A stretch of 64,000 nt of DNA from JANQPX01 sp050633905 (GCA_050633905.1 JBOEHJ010000008.1:1-64000); one strand, 5' to 3'; shown: positions 44,432-53,416, counted from the stretch's first letter. Notes: generated by a model not told the origin, from the letters alone. Program-made: numbers and translations.

Positions 44432-45385
44432 TCAGGCGCAAAGGGGCGAGTCTGCGGACCAGCGATGGATGTCGATATGGGGTTTGATCGCGAGTTTTTC
44501 CCTTGCGTCTTCCCACATGGCACGCCATTCATCAACGCTTCGAAGCACCTGCTCGGGATGGGCTTCGCTGCGCGCCACGAAGTCTGGAAAATGGGCGCGC
44601 CCCGTGGGTTCGCCAGTCACATTGTAGCGTAGATCGAACGACCAGCGGAAAGTTTCTGTCTGATTGGTCAGTGAGGCGTGAGGCGTGAGCGGGTGAAAAA
44701 TCACAGCACCGCCTGATTTGACCGGCAGTGGCAGGGCTCTGTTGAGGTCGATCTGACCATCGGCGATGGCGGTTTGCTTCTTCGGACAATGAGGCTTCAT
44801 CCCCTCGCGATGAGCGCCCGGAATGACCTGCAGGCATCCATTCTCGACAGTCGCATCGGAGATCGCGCACCAGACCGTGATCATGTTGGTGCTATCCGCC
44901 TCCTCAAGGGCAACGCCACGATCTTGATGCCAATCGGTCGACGTGATGTGGGCGCGGATCTCATCCTCCTGCAAATCGGTCGCTGGCGGCTTAATGCGCA
45001 CATGCTGAATGGGGTTGGAGGTAATCTCCGGGCCGATCAGATCTTCCACCAGATCGAGCAGGCGTCGGTTAGTCACCATCTCGAAAACGGCAGGACCGAA
45101 ATGCATCGGCGTATCCGCATAGATGCGATCACCGGGAAGCGAAATATCCATCGGCTGAAACCAATCGCATTTTGCGCGGTAAGCGATCAGCAGCTTGTCG
45201 TGGAAAGACAGGCCGGTGGGGGGCGTGGTTAAACGACCCTCCTCGAACCAGGCATCGTAAAGACGATCGAGCAAGGTTGTATATTCAGCCTTAAGCGGTT
45301 CGATTACTGCCTGTTGATCGAGAACATCCTCGACCACGAGATACCCATTTTGTTCGAAAGAAGCGATTTGATCGGGGCTCAGCAT
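44432..45385 (-). CDS. Phytanoyl-CoA dioxygenase (PhyH) family Fe(II)/2-oxoglutarate oxygenase
   Basis: 317 residues. Iron ligands are visible as HQD in STDWHQDRGVAL and the distal His in GAVIFHPLTPHASLTN; the 2-oxoglutarate Arg is probably in RWSFDLRYN. The N-terminus FEQNGYLVVEDVL is typical. These enzymes hydroxylate small molecules or lipids; the substrate is unknown. It diverges from the serine hydrolase gene across 274 bp. Confidence 0.85.
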   Translation of the reverse strand: MLSPDQIASFEQNGYLVVEDVLDQQAVIEPLKAEYTTLLDRLYDAWFEEGRLTTPPTGLSFHDKLLIAYRAKCDWFQPMDISLPGDRIYADTPMHFGPAVFEMVTNRRLLDLVEDLIGPEITSNPIQHVRIKPPATDLQEDEIRAHITSTDWHQDRGVALEEADSTNMITVWCAISDATVENGCLQVIPGAHREGMKPHCPKKQTAIADGQIDLNRALPLPVKSGGAVIFHPLTPHASLTNQTETFRWSFDLRYNVTGEPTGRAHFPDFVARSEAHPEQVLRSVDEWRAMWEDAREKLAIKPHIDIHRWSADSPLCA

Positions 45386-45457
45386 GTTGGACTCCCTGAT
45401 AAGCCATCAAAAAGCTGTGCATAGAGAAATGATAAACCCTGGCCTCGCGACCGGCAA

Positions 45458-45472
45458 TGAGCAGCTTGCTCA
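45458..45472. promoter_or_regulatory. Palindrome TGAGCA-N3-TGCTCA in a divergent promoter region
   Basis: A 15-bp perfect dyad (TGAGCAGCTTGCTCA) in the gap between the PhyH gene and the serine hydrolase gene. It could be an operator for either, but no regulator gene is next to it. Confidence 0.3.
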
Positions 45473-45659
45473 GGCTGGATGGCAGCATGGGCCTGTTGGT
45501 AGGCTTTACGTCGAGGCCGGAACAACGTTTTGATCATATCGCTAGAAGCGGTTTGGCGTTGCCGTGCCCAAGACGTAGTAGTCTTCGACGTTCGTGTTGA
45601 TGTAGACTTGTCGATGACCAGCCCGATAAAGGCACCGACTATTCGCCAGGGAGGCATCG

Positions 45660-46805
45660 ATGAGCAGCATCGACAAAATCTTGAAAGACGCCGTCACCGA
45701 TCAGGATGTCCCTTTTGTCGTCGCGATGGCAGGCAATCGGGCGGGTGTGACGTATTCTGGCGCTGTGGGTGAGGCAGCTGATGGTCGTGCCGCTGGCGAG
45801 GATACAGTGTTCCGCATCTTTTCTATGACCAAGTCGGTCGGGTCCCTGGCCGCGATGATGGCCGTCGACCGAGGTAAGCTCGATGTCGATACCCCTGTTG
45901 AGGACATCCTGCCCGACTTTGCCGATCTTCAGGTGCTAGACCGGTTCGACGGCGATAAGCCTATCATGCGTGCCCCGAAGACCAAGGCAACACTTCGTCA
46001 TCTCGCAACTCATACCAGTGGCCTGGAATACGAATTCTGGAATGCCGACATGCCCCGCTATATGGAGGCAACAGGCCATCCCACAATTCTCTCCGGCACC
46101 AGAGAAGCCCTCAACTACCCGTTGATGACCGATCCCGGCACACGCTGGGGTTATGGTCCTGGCATCGACTGGCTCGGTCAGGTGGTGGAGAAAGTTGATG
46201 GCAGGCGGATCGATCAATATTGCCGTGAGGAGATTTTTGAACCGCTCGGCATGACCAGCACAGCTTTCGAGGTCAGCGGCGACATGGAATTGCGACTGGC
46301 CACAGTTTACGCACGAGGGCCCGATGGAACCTTCGGTCCCTTCGACCTCGCGCCGCCTCCTGAACCGGAAGTCTATGGCATGGGGCATGCCCTTTACTCT
46401 ACGCCATCCGATTACCTGCGCTTTCTCCGGCTGTTTCTGAATGGCGGTGCACTCAATGGCCAGCGCTTACTCAGCGAGGAGGGCTTGAGGCGCATGCTGG
46501 CTGATCACATGAACGGTCTAACCTTCGAGAAGATGGTGACCGTTGTTCCCGAGGTAACGGCCGATTGCGATCCCTTCGCCGACGTTCGTCGAACCCATAG
46601 TTTCGGCTTTCTGCGGAACGAGGACGATATCCTGGGGATGAGGGCCGCTGGATCCCAATCCTGGGCAGGGGTCTTGAATACGCATTACTGGTTCGATCCA
46701 ACGAACGATGTTGCCGCGGTCATCATGACCCAGTCATTGCCATTCGTTGAGCCACGCTACATGCAGCTCTACGAAGCTTATGAAAGAGCTGTCTACGCCG
46801 CCTGA
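45660..46805 (+). CDS. Class C beta-lactamase-family serine hydrolase
   Basis: 381 residues. The nucleophile motif S55-x-x-K58 (FSMTKSVG), the Tyr motif in WGYGPGIDWLGQVVEKV and the C-terminal HSFG strand place it in the beta-lactamase/DD-peptidase/esterase fold. No signal peptide is seen, so it is probably cytoplasmic and an esterase or amidase rather than a resistance enzyme. ATG start at 45660. The substrate is unknown. Confidence 0.85.
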   Translation: MSSIDKILKDAVTDQDVPFVVAMAGNRAGVTYSGAVGEAADGRAAGEDTVFRIFSMTKSVGSLAAMMAVDRGKLDVDTPVEDILPDFADLQVLDRFDGDKPIMRAPKTKATLRHLATHTSGLEYEFWNADMPRYMEATGHPTILSGTREALNYPLMTDPGTRWGYGPGIDWLGQVVEKVDGRRIDQYCREEIFEPLGMTSTAFEVSGDMELRLATVYARGPDGTFGPFDLAPPPEPEVYGMGHALYSTPSDYLRFLRLFLNGGALNGQRLLSEEGLRRMLADHMNGLTFEKMVTVVPEVTADCDPFADVRRTHSFGFLRNEDDILGMRAAGSQSWAGVLNTHYWFDPTNDVAAVIMTQSLPFVEPRYMQLYEAYERAVYAA

Positions 46806-46977
46806 CACGGTGGCCTGCGCTACTGGCTGGTTTCCGGTACGAGGTTCAAGTCGGTAAAAAGCTTGACCCAATGCAAGAGGCCATTTCCCCCGACAAAGAA
46901 CCGCATACTCATAGACATCTAGGCTCATTTTTCGAAGGCGGTCCAAACCAACTGAGGTGGCCACGCCACTCACGCCG

Positions 46978-47646
46978 CTAGTGACCGATATAGGTTGAGG
47001 TGATACCGAAGGCGCCGACGCAGATGAGGCTGGCTGCCCAGACGCGATCGAGATTGAACCAAGTTTTCGATAGGAATTTCAGGCCTAGCCAGAGATAGAT
47101 CACAACAGCCATCAGTCCGCCGGCCATCATCATGGCGAATGTGTGCACGGCTGACACGATCAAGGCGGTGCCGATATTGCCGCGCATCAGGGTTCCCGCT
47201 GCCTGATGACCGGCATCGCCATCGTCAATGGCGCAGATGCCCATGAAAATCGGTACCAGCATGAGGCCCGCGCCATGGGCGGTTGCCGCGACGAATGACC
47301 AGAGCCCTAGGCGGGTTGGGTGGATGCGTGCGAGCATCTTTGGGTGTCTTGGATTGATCAGGAGATAGAGGCCCATCAAGGCGACAAGGACGCTGGCGGC
47401 GATGCGGATTTCTTGTTCCCAGAATACCAGCTGGATCATGAGCGAGAAGGGCAGAAGGATGGCGAGCATGGCGAGGAAATGGCCGAAGGCAAGCGCGGTA
47501 AGCGCTTTGGCAAGCGCGCTTGCCTTTTGCTCCATCAACGCCGCCGAGACGGCAAGCGGCCATCCCATACCAGGATTTATGCCGTGATAGAGGCCAGAGA
47601 GAATGACGGCCCCCCAAAGGGCCGTCATCGACGTCATACTCTCCAT
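46978..47646 (-). CDS. Multi-pass membrane protein linked to methanethiol oxidase
   Basis: 222 residues with about six TM helices. The N-terminal GLYHGINPGMGWPLAVSAALM and GHFLAMLAILLPFSL carry conserved-looking His/Asn/Pro in membrane segments, reminiscent of metal-transport or NicO-like families, and a further His in AATAHGAGLMLVPIFMG. It starts 4 bp after the methanethiol oxidase gene, so it is in the same operon. A role in delivering metal to, or moving substrate for, that copper-dependent enzyme is an inference. Confidence 0.7.
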   Translation of the reverse strand: MESMTSMTALWGAVILSGLYHGINPGMGWPLAVSAALMEQKASALAKALTALAFGHFLAMLAILLPFSLMIQLVFWEQEIRIAASVLVALMGLYLLINPRHPKMLARIHPTRLGLWSFVAATAHGAGLMLVPIFMGICAIDDGDAGHQAAGTLMRGNIGTALIVSAVHTFAMMMAGGLMAVVIYLWLGLKFLSKTWFNLDRVWAASLICVGAFGITSTYIGH

Positions 47647-47650
47647 GTGC

Positions 47651-49051
47651 TCACACGGATGGGTAGCAGAAACTGTCTGTCGAGCAGTCGCCTCCCTCCA
47701 GCCTTATCTGATGCGCGCGGTAGCCTTTGGGGAAGTCGACGTAAAAATCCTTGTCGAGTGTCAGGCCGCCCTTTTCGCCGACATGAGCCATGACCATCTG
47801 GCCACCTTCGTCATTCGGATAGAATTGGCTGTCCCAAGTCGAATAGAGTGAATTCGTCCAGTAGACCCGCTTTCCGTCCCGGCTGATCTCAACCATCTGC
47901 GGCCCGAAGGCAAAGTCCTTGCCATTGGGATGTTTGGTGTCCTTGACGATGCCGCCAAGCTCGACCTTGCCGGCGAGTTTGGGGTTCATCGGATCGCTCA
48001 CGTCATATTGATGCATTTCCCCCGTCCCCCAGCAGGCGACGTAAAGGAAACGGTCGTCGAGGCTCAGGTCGATGTCGGTTACCAGCGGTGGCACCGCTTC
48101 GAACCCTTTGAGGAGATCGGGCAGATCATCAGCTTTAGCCGGCTGCGGATCGATGGTGATCGTCTTCTTGGACTGCCATTTGCCGTCATCATCAAGCCAC
48201 CATGTGAAGATTGAACCCTGCAGGTTGGTGGTGTCGACGACCACGCCGCAAAAACCGTAGGACTTGGTCGGATCATGGGCCGGGCGGATTTCGAGCGCCA
48301 TTTGATGATTGGCGCCGAGGTCGATCGTCTGCACGTTCTGACGAGCGCGTAAATTCCAAAAATGGATCGAATGGCCGTATTTGTTGCTCAACAGGTCCTC
48401 CGCAACGATCCCGTTTTCGTATTGCGGCGGCAGGCCCCATTCGGAGCTGACCATGTAGTCGCGCGGCAGGTTCCACCAGAAATCGTAATGTTTGTCCTGC
48501 GAGCCACGGTCCATCTCGTAGCGACCGATGATCTCGAAGGTCTCGCAGTCCATGATGAAGATACCGGGAGGCCCGTCAGTGCCGTCCTTGCCGCCGCCGC
48601 CGAGGGTCGAGACGTAGATGCCCTCGGGTCCGCAATGGATCGTATGTGGCCGCGAATACCCGGTCTTGGCAAAAACTTCCTCCGGCTCGATCACCTTGTG
48701 GATCTTGGCATCCAGCGGATCTTTGACGTCGATGACGTAGATCCGGGATGAGCGGATGCCGGGTACGATCAGGTAGCGTCGCTCCAGAAAGGCATGGCCG
48801 GACATCGGTGAGAGCGCCGATGAGCAGGCGTTCCAGCCGAAATGGTGAAACTCGTCGCCCTTATGGGGAACGATGATCTTGTTGACGATCTGCCCAAAGG
48901 TCTTGGAATCGGGCTTGAGATCAACCACCGCAATCCCATCAGACTTTGAACCGTCTGGGCTCAGCATGACCGTGAAGCCGTAATTTTCGACGGGTGCCTG
49001 CATGGCAAGTTTTGCCGAAGCGTGGAATGTCGGATCTGGTCGCATGTTCAT
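47651..49051 (-). CDS. mtoX: SBP56/selenium-binding-family methanethiol oxidase
   Basis: 466 residues from ATG 49051. Strong SBP56 pattern: HHFGWNACSSALSP with the conserved Cys76, YSRPHTIHCGPEG, STLGGGG, YDFWWNLPRDYMVSSEWG, NKYGHSIHFWNLR, and DIDLSLDDRFLYVACWGTGEM. Bacterial members oxidise methanethiol to formaldehyde, sulfide and peroxide and need copper. No Sec signal precedes the chosen start; the frame is open to 49117. Sits between iclR and a membrane-protein gene in one operon. The mauG and SCO1 genes seen beside mtoX elsewhere are absent here. Confidence 0.85.
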   Translation of the reverse strand: MNMRPDPTFHASAKLAMQAPVENYGFTVMLSPDGSKSDGIAVVDLKPDSKTFGQIVNKIIVPHKGDEFHHFGWNACSSALSPMSGHAFLERRYLIVPGIRSSRIYVIDVKDPLDAKIHKVIEPEEVFAKTGYSRPHTIHCGPEGIYVSTLGGGGKDGTDGPPGIFIMDCETFEIIGRYEMDRGSQDKHYDFWWNLPRDYMVSSEWGLPPQYENGIVAEDLLSNKYGHSIHFWNLRARQNVQTIDLGANHQMALEIRPAHDPTKSYGFCGVVVDTTNLQGSIFTWWLDDDGKWQSKKTITIDPQPAKADDLPDLLKGFEAVPPLVTDIDLSLDDRFLYVACWGTGEMHQYDVSDPMNPKLAGKVELGGIVKDTKHPNGKDFAFGPQMVEISRDGKRVYWTNSLYSTWDSQFYPNDEGGQMVMAHVGEKGGLTLDKDFYVDFPKGYRAHQIRLEGGDCSTDSFCYPSV

Positions 49052-49135
49052 CGTTTTTTCTCCCTGGATATCAGCCGCACTTGCTGTGACGGCTAGTTTC
49101 TTGACTGATCTATTCAATTTTTTGAAGAGGTCCGT

Positions 49136-49894
49136 TCAGGCCTCCTCAAGGCGGCAGAGTTGGATGTTTTTACCGATCCTTTTTGCCAATTGGGTCAACT
49201 TTAACCCAACGTCGTTCCTAAGACTGTCGCAAAAGCGGCGAATGGGCCCAACCGCGCCGACGCTGAACATCGCCGTGTCACCGCCAATCGAAATGGGCGC
49301 TGCCACGCTTGCCACACCCTGATCGATTTCCTCATTACATTCGGCGAAGCCGCGCGCGCGTATCAGCGCAAACTCGGCGCGGAGCTCGGACTCAGTGGTT
49401 TTGGTCGATGGCGTGAAGCGCTCCAGTACGTCTTGCATGATACCGTCTTGAAAGGCAGGCCCGGCAAAGGCAGCAATCGCTTTTGAGCAGGAGCAGGCAT
49501 GAAGGGGACGCTCTCCCAAGCCCGGATAGATAAATGCCCGGCTGGGATCATTAGGGGTGTCGATGTGGATGATCTCGACTTTTCGGCCTCGACGTCGCGC
49601 TAGAAAGACGGCTTCATTGAAATCGGCCGCAGCAGACTTCAAGAGAGGTTCCGCTGCCCGTTGGATATCGCCATCGGATTTTCCGAGCAGTGCGATGCTC
49701 ATCAACCGCTCCCCGACAACGAACTTGCCGTCATCGGCCGGCGACGTGATCAGACGGTGGTCTCTTAGCGTCTGGATATGGCGATAGCAGGTCGGCTTCG
49801 GCAATCCGGTCACCCGTTGCACCTCAGCCGCCGAAACAGGACGCCCCGCAATCGCGAGGGTCTCGAGGATCATGATCAGCCGATCGAGAGTCAT
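49136..49894 (-). CDS. IclR-family transcriptional regulator
   Basis: 252 residues. The winged HTH is at the N-terminus (LIMILETLAIAGRPVSAAEVQRVTGLPKPTCYRHIQTL) and the effector domain has LHACSCSKAIAAFAG, ARGFAECNEEIDQGVASVAAPI and FSVGAVGPIRRF. It is the first gene before mtoX (85 bp), and likely senses a small organic molecule that controls the mtoX operon and itself. TGAGAC half-sites lie just upstream of its start. Confidence 0.88.
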   Translation of the reverse strand: MTLDRLIMILETLAIAGRPVSAAEVQRVTGLPKPTCYRHIQTLRDHRLITSPADDGKFVVGERLMSIALLGKSDGDIQRAAEPLLKSAAADFNEAVFLARRRGRKVEIIHIDTPNDPSRAFIYPGLGERPLHACSCSKAIAAFAGPAFQDGIMQDVLERFTPSTKTTESELRAEFALIRARGFAECNEEIDQGVASVAAPISIGGDTAMFSVGAVGPIRRFCDSLRNDVGLKLTQLAKRIGKNIQLCRLEEA

Positions 49895-49915
49895 CTTGGT
49901 AAAGCTTACTAAAAA

Positions 49916-49941
49916 TGAGACGAAGTCTCAATATATGAGAC
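49916..49941 (-). promoter_or_regulatory. Candidate IclR operator: TGAGAC-N3-GTCTCA plus third half-site
   Basis: A perfect dyad TGAGACGAAGTCTCA at 49916-49930 is followed by another TGAGAC at 49936-49941, 20 bp from the first. The group lies 22-47 bp upstream of the iclR start codon, where an autoregulator would bind. Confidence 0.5.
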
Positions 49942-50133
49942 AACAATTGCTGTTCGTGCAATAGATTTTTTCAACAAGGGGAATCGGTGAAGGCGGCTAC
50001 GATGCCAGGGAGCCATACCCACCGGTGATCAGCAATATAGGGGTGAGCATTGATAACCGACGATAGCATTTTACCGCCATCTATGGGTTATTCCATTAGC
50101 CGTAGTCTATAGTGTCCGGCAGCTGTCCAAAAA

Positions 50134-51537
50134 TCAAATGCGAACGATCTTGCCAGGGTTCATGATGTTTTGTGGGTCTAATGATTTTTTGAGGGCGCGC
50201 ATGGCGTTTAAGGCTTCGCCGTGCTCTGCTTCGAGATAGTGCATCTTACCCATGCCGACGCCGTGTTCACCTGTGCAGGTGCCGCCAAGGGCAAGCGCCT
50301 GTTTGACCATTCTTTCGCTCAGCGCCTTGGCGCGCTTGAGCTCGTTTGGATCATCCATATCCACCATGATCGAGAGATGGAAATTGCCATCGCCAGCATG
50401 GCCCACAAGGGGTGAAATCAGCTTGCTTTCCTCGAGGTCCTTTTGCATGGCCGTGATGCATTCTGCGAGATTAGAGATCGGCACACAGACATCGGTAACC
50501 ACCGCCGATCTTCCGGGCCAGGTTGCGAGCACTGCATAAAAAGCGTTATGGCGCGCTTCCCATAGCTGGTTGCGATCCTCCGCCTTGGTCGCCCATTGAA
50601 AGTTGTCGCCGCCGAATTCGGCCGCGATCTCACCCACTGTGGTCGCCTGTTCCTCGACGCTTGCATCGCTGCCGTGAAACTCGAAAAACAGTGTCGGGGC
50701 TTCTTTGTATCCCTCGAGCTTGGAGTAGCCGATACAGGCCTTCATCTGTAAGGCATCCAGCAGTTCCATGCGAGCAACGGGAACGCCCATCTGAATGGTC
50801 TGAATGACGGTCTTAACCGCATCGTCAACGGTCGGAAAGGCGCAAACTGCCGATGAAATCGCCTCAGGTACGCCATAAAGCCGAAGCCCAATCTCAGTGA
50901 TGACACCAAGTGTCCCCTCGGAGCCGACGAACAAGCGGGTCAAATCGTAGCCGGCCGAGGATTTTCGCGAACGGCCGCCGGTTTTGATGACGCTGCCATC
51001 GGCCATCACCACCGTCAGGCCGAGAACGTTTTCGCGCATGGTACCGTAGCGGACGGCATTCGTGCCAGATGCGCGCGTGGCAGCCATGCCGCCGATGCTT
51101 GCGTCAGCCCCAGGATCGACCGGGAAGAACAAACCGGTGTCGCGGAGATGGCTGTTCAGTTGCTTTCGGGTCACGCCCGCTTGGACACGGCAGTCCAGAT
51201 CGTCGGAATTGACCTCGATCACCTGGTTCATCGTCGAAAGATCGAGGGTGATGCCGCCGCGAAGAGCCGTGATATGACCCTCAAGGGATGTACCGGTTCC
51301 ATAGGGAATAACGGGCACGTCATGGGTGCAGCATAGCTTGACGATTTGCTGAACTTCGTCCGTCGATTGGGCGAAGACCACGGCATCCGGCGGTGAGCCC
51401 TGATGATAGGTCTGATCGTTGCCATGCTGCTCGCGTATTGGAAGTGAGGTGGACATCCGTTCCCCCACCAAGGCATGGATCGGCGCCAATACGGCCTCAG
51501 CGTTCCCTGTAACACTCTGCTTGGCAACTAGGCTCAC
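50134..51537 (-). CDS. FAD-linked 2-hydroxyacid oxidase/dehydrogenase (GlcD/D-lactate dehydrogenase type)
   Basis: 467 residues from GTG 51537, with GGGAGGG 9 nt upstream. The PCMH-type FAD domain shows VIPYGTGTSLEGHITALRGG, GADASIGGMAATRASGTNAVRYG and GGRSRKSSAGYDLTRLFVGSEGTLG. The C-terminal cap has GHAGDGNFHLSI with the His cluster, and CTGEHGVGMGK near the end. It should oxidise D-lactate, glycolate or D-2-hydroxy acids. It diverges from a TetR-family gene, with a palindrome in the gap. Confidence 0.9.
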   Translation of the reverse strand: MSLVAKQSVTGNAEAVLAPIHALVGERMSTSLPIREQHGNDQTYHQGSPPDAVVFAQSTDEVQQIVKLCCTHDVPVIPYGTGTSLEGHITALRGGITLDLSTMNQVIEVNSDDLDCRVQAGVTRKQLNSHLRDTGLFFPVDPGADASIGGMAATRASGTNAVRYGTMRENVLGLTVVMADGSVIKTGGRSRKSSAGYDLTRLFVGSEGTLGVITEIGLRLYGVPEAISSAVCAFPTVDDAVKTVIQTIQMGVPVARMELLDALQMKACIGYSKLEGYKEAPTLFFEFHGSDASVEEQATTVGEIAAEFGGDNFQWATKAEDRNQLWEARHNAFYAVLATWPGRSAVVTDVCVPISNLAECITAMQKDLEESKLISPLVGHAGDGNFHLSIMVDMDDPNELKRAKALSERMVKQALALGGTCTGEHGVGMGKMHYLEAEHGEALNAMRALKKSLDPQNIMNPGKIVRI

Positions 51538-51653
51538 CGGCCGTCCCTCCCTCGTGCTTTTGGCGCAAATAGTTCCCACAAATCTAGGCCGAATGGCCAG
51601 GAACACCAAGGGGTCCGAGGTCCACAAGCGTTAGTGATGTAGGTTGATATGGC

Positions 51654-51676
51654 CCGATAATCCGCCGGATTAGCGG
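51654..51676. promoter_or_regulatory. 23-bp near-palindrome between the GlcD-type and tetR genes
   Basis: TAATCCGCCGGATTA (51658-51672) is a perfect dyad around one base and extends imperfectly to 51654-51676 (CCG...CGG). It lies in the intergenic region shared by the FAD oxidase and the TetR regulator. It is unlike the ATGAAC palindromes downstream of tetR. Confidence 0.45.
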
Positions 51677-51819
51677 TGTTGATAGGCAATTGGTGCCGAG
51701 CCAGGCTCGATCGGTGCTACCAGGCCTTCGCCGGGGGCGTTGCCTTTTTGCGTGACGTGTACTTATGGTACGAGCCTCCTATCGGAACTCTGTGTCCGTC
51801 ATCAATCGACTGGAAGATC

Positions 51820-52449
51820 ATGGCCGGGCGAAAGCCGCTCGATCGGCAAACCCTCTCTGTGAGGGCATTGGATGTGGCAGAAGCCATCATCGCCGCGCGC
51901 GGCCTGAATGCTCTCAATGCCCGTGAAGTCGCGGCCAGCGTTGGTTGCTCGGTTGGCAGCCTTTACAATATCTTTGGCAGTCTCGATCGTCTGATCCGCT
52001 TCGTCAACACGCGGACGCTTGATCGACTATATGAGGCCATGAAGGCGGCCGCGACCAAGGACAAACCTGTCGATCAAATGGTGGCGATCTGCTGCGCCTA
52101 TATCGAATTCGCGATTGCACAGCCTTTGCTTTGGCGAGCGGTTTTCGACCATCGAATGCTTGAAGGGAAACCAAGGCTCGAATGGTATGGTGACAGCATC
52201 GAGCGCATGTCGACCCTGGCCATCACCGTTCTGAGCCCGCTCTTCAAACCGGACGAACTTTGGGCCGCCAAACATGTGGCAACGATTCTCTGGTCAGGCG
52301 TGCATGGTATCTGCTCTCTGGCCCAGGCTGACAACCTTCCTTACGTCACCCAAGAAGATCCCCTGATCCTGGCGGAAGACCTGGTGAGGGGCTATCTCGC
52401 GGGGGTGACGCAAAGCGATCCAACAACGTTGTTTGCTCGCAATTTATGA
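51820..52449 (+). CDS. TetR-family transcriptional regulator
   Basis: 209 residues from ATG 51820. HTH: AEAIIAARGLNALNAREVAASVGCSVGSLYNIFGSLDRLIRFV. The C-terminal ligand domain contains LLWRAVFDHRM and ATILWSGVHGICSLA, the WHG-type signature. The frame is open to 51676 but that part looks non-coding. It likely represses a nearby promoter; two 15-bp palindromes start at its stop codon. Confidence 0.85.
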   Translation: MAGRKPLDRQTLSVRALDVAEAIIAARGLNALNAREVAASVGCSVGSLYNIFGSLDRLIRFVNTRTLDRLYEAMKAAATKDKPVDQMVAICCAYIEFAIAQPLLWRAVFDHRMLEGKPRLEWYGDSIERMSTLAITVLSPLFKPDELWAAKHVATILWSGVHGICSLAQADNLPYVTQEDPLILAEDLVRGYLAGVTQSDPTTLFARNL

Positions 52450-52517
52450 ACAATGTTCATTTTTAGTTTGACACAAATTGAACAGAACGTGATGATCAAA
52501 TTATGAACGGCGTTCAT
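52446..52517 (+). promoter_or_regulatory. Paired operators ATGAAC-N3-GTTCAT flanking a -35-like TTGACA
   Basis: Palindrome 1, ATGAACAATGTTCAT, at 52446-52460 overlaps the tetR stop codon; palindrome 2, ATGAACGGCGTTCAT, at 52503-52517. The centres are 57 bp apart. Between them lies a perfect TTGACA (52468-52473) with a weak -10 17 bp on (52491-52496). Two dyads around one promoter are typical of tight TetR-type repression. The next downstream gene is the exonuclease at 52750, with 230 bp of apparently non-coding DNA between. Confidence 0.6.
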
Positions 52518-52749
52518 TAATCCGGAAGTTCACTTGGCGTTGTATCCTGTCATCTTAGCCGCTTGGTCGTCACCTCTTAGGCGGGACCGGCTGTGATGAA
52601 CATCAGGCCTACGCGATGAGATAGAAAGACAAACGCGCCGAGGCTTTCTGTCCGGGTAATGCCGTGTTGGTTTTTTGACGAAGTGATCACGTCGGCCGGT
52701 CAGTTCGATGAAGCCTGAAGCCATTATTAATTGGGGGACATTTTCGTTC

Positions 52750-53322
52750 ATGAGCGACATCTATGTTGCGACCGATATTGAAAGCAACGGACCAAGCCCT
52801 GGCCATCACTCCATGTTGAGTTTCGGTTCCGTTGCCTTTACCCCCGATAAGTCGATCCTCTCGACATTCACGCGAAATTTGGATGTCCTGCCCGGTGCGG
52901 GTGAATATCCGCCGACCATGTCCTGGTGGCGAACGCAATCGGATGCATGGCGGGCTTGCCGGGAGAATGCGGTGCCGCCGCGGAACGCCATGATCGACTA
53001 TGTCGCCTGGCTGAAGAAATTGCCTGGTCGACCGATTTTCGTCGCCCATCCCGTGGCCTTCGATTATCCCTTTATCGCCTGGTATCTTTGGGAATTCGCC
53101 GGAGAGGACCCATTTCAGCGGCAATCGCTCGATCTCGCCTCTTTTGCCGCTGCCATCATGAAATGTCCTGTCACCAAGGCGAAGGCCAGCAGCATGCCAA
53201 AAGACTGGTTCGATAAGGATTTCACTCATAATCACCAGGCATTGGACGATGCGATGGGTTACGCGAAACTCGCCTGCAACATGATGGCGATCAGCCAACG
53301 TGAGCCGAGCATGCTCGGCTAG
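52750..53322 (+). CDS. DEDDh 3'-5' exonuclease-like protein
   Basis: 190 residues. Exo motifs: YVATDIESNG (Exo I: Asp and Glu), VAHPVAFDYPFIAWYL (Exo II: Asp), and THNHQALDDAMGYAKL (Exo III: His and Asp). All DEDDh catalytic positions appear present. DnaQ-like proteins of this size act in RNA or DNA 3' trimming or as proofreading-like factors; the substrate is not evident. The start ATG is one of two possible; the frame extends to 52708. Confidence 0.8.
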   Translation: MSDIYVATDIESNGPSPGHHSMLSFGSVAFTPDKSILSTFTRNLDVLPGAGEYPPTMSWWRTQSDAWRACRENAVPPRNAMIDYVAWLKKLPGRPIFVAHPVAFDYPFIAWYLWEFAGEDPFQRQSLDLASFAAAIMKCPVTKAKASSMPKDWFDKDFTHNHQALDDAMGYAKLACNMMAISQREPSMLG

Positions 53323-53416
53323 AGCGTTTTTCGACCAAATGACGCCAGCCCACTCGCTTCCCAACAACCACCCGCTCACGAATCTTTGTTGTCGCGTGTG
53401 CAGAAATCGCCTGTGT

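Noticed and set aside
49113..49126. TTCAA-TTTT-TTGAA dyad between iclR and mtoX
   Set aside because: Five-base arms made mostly of A/T, no U-tract outside the stem and no second copy; too weak to call a terminator or operator.
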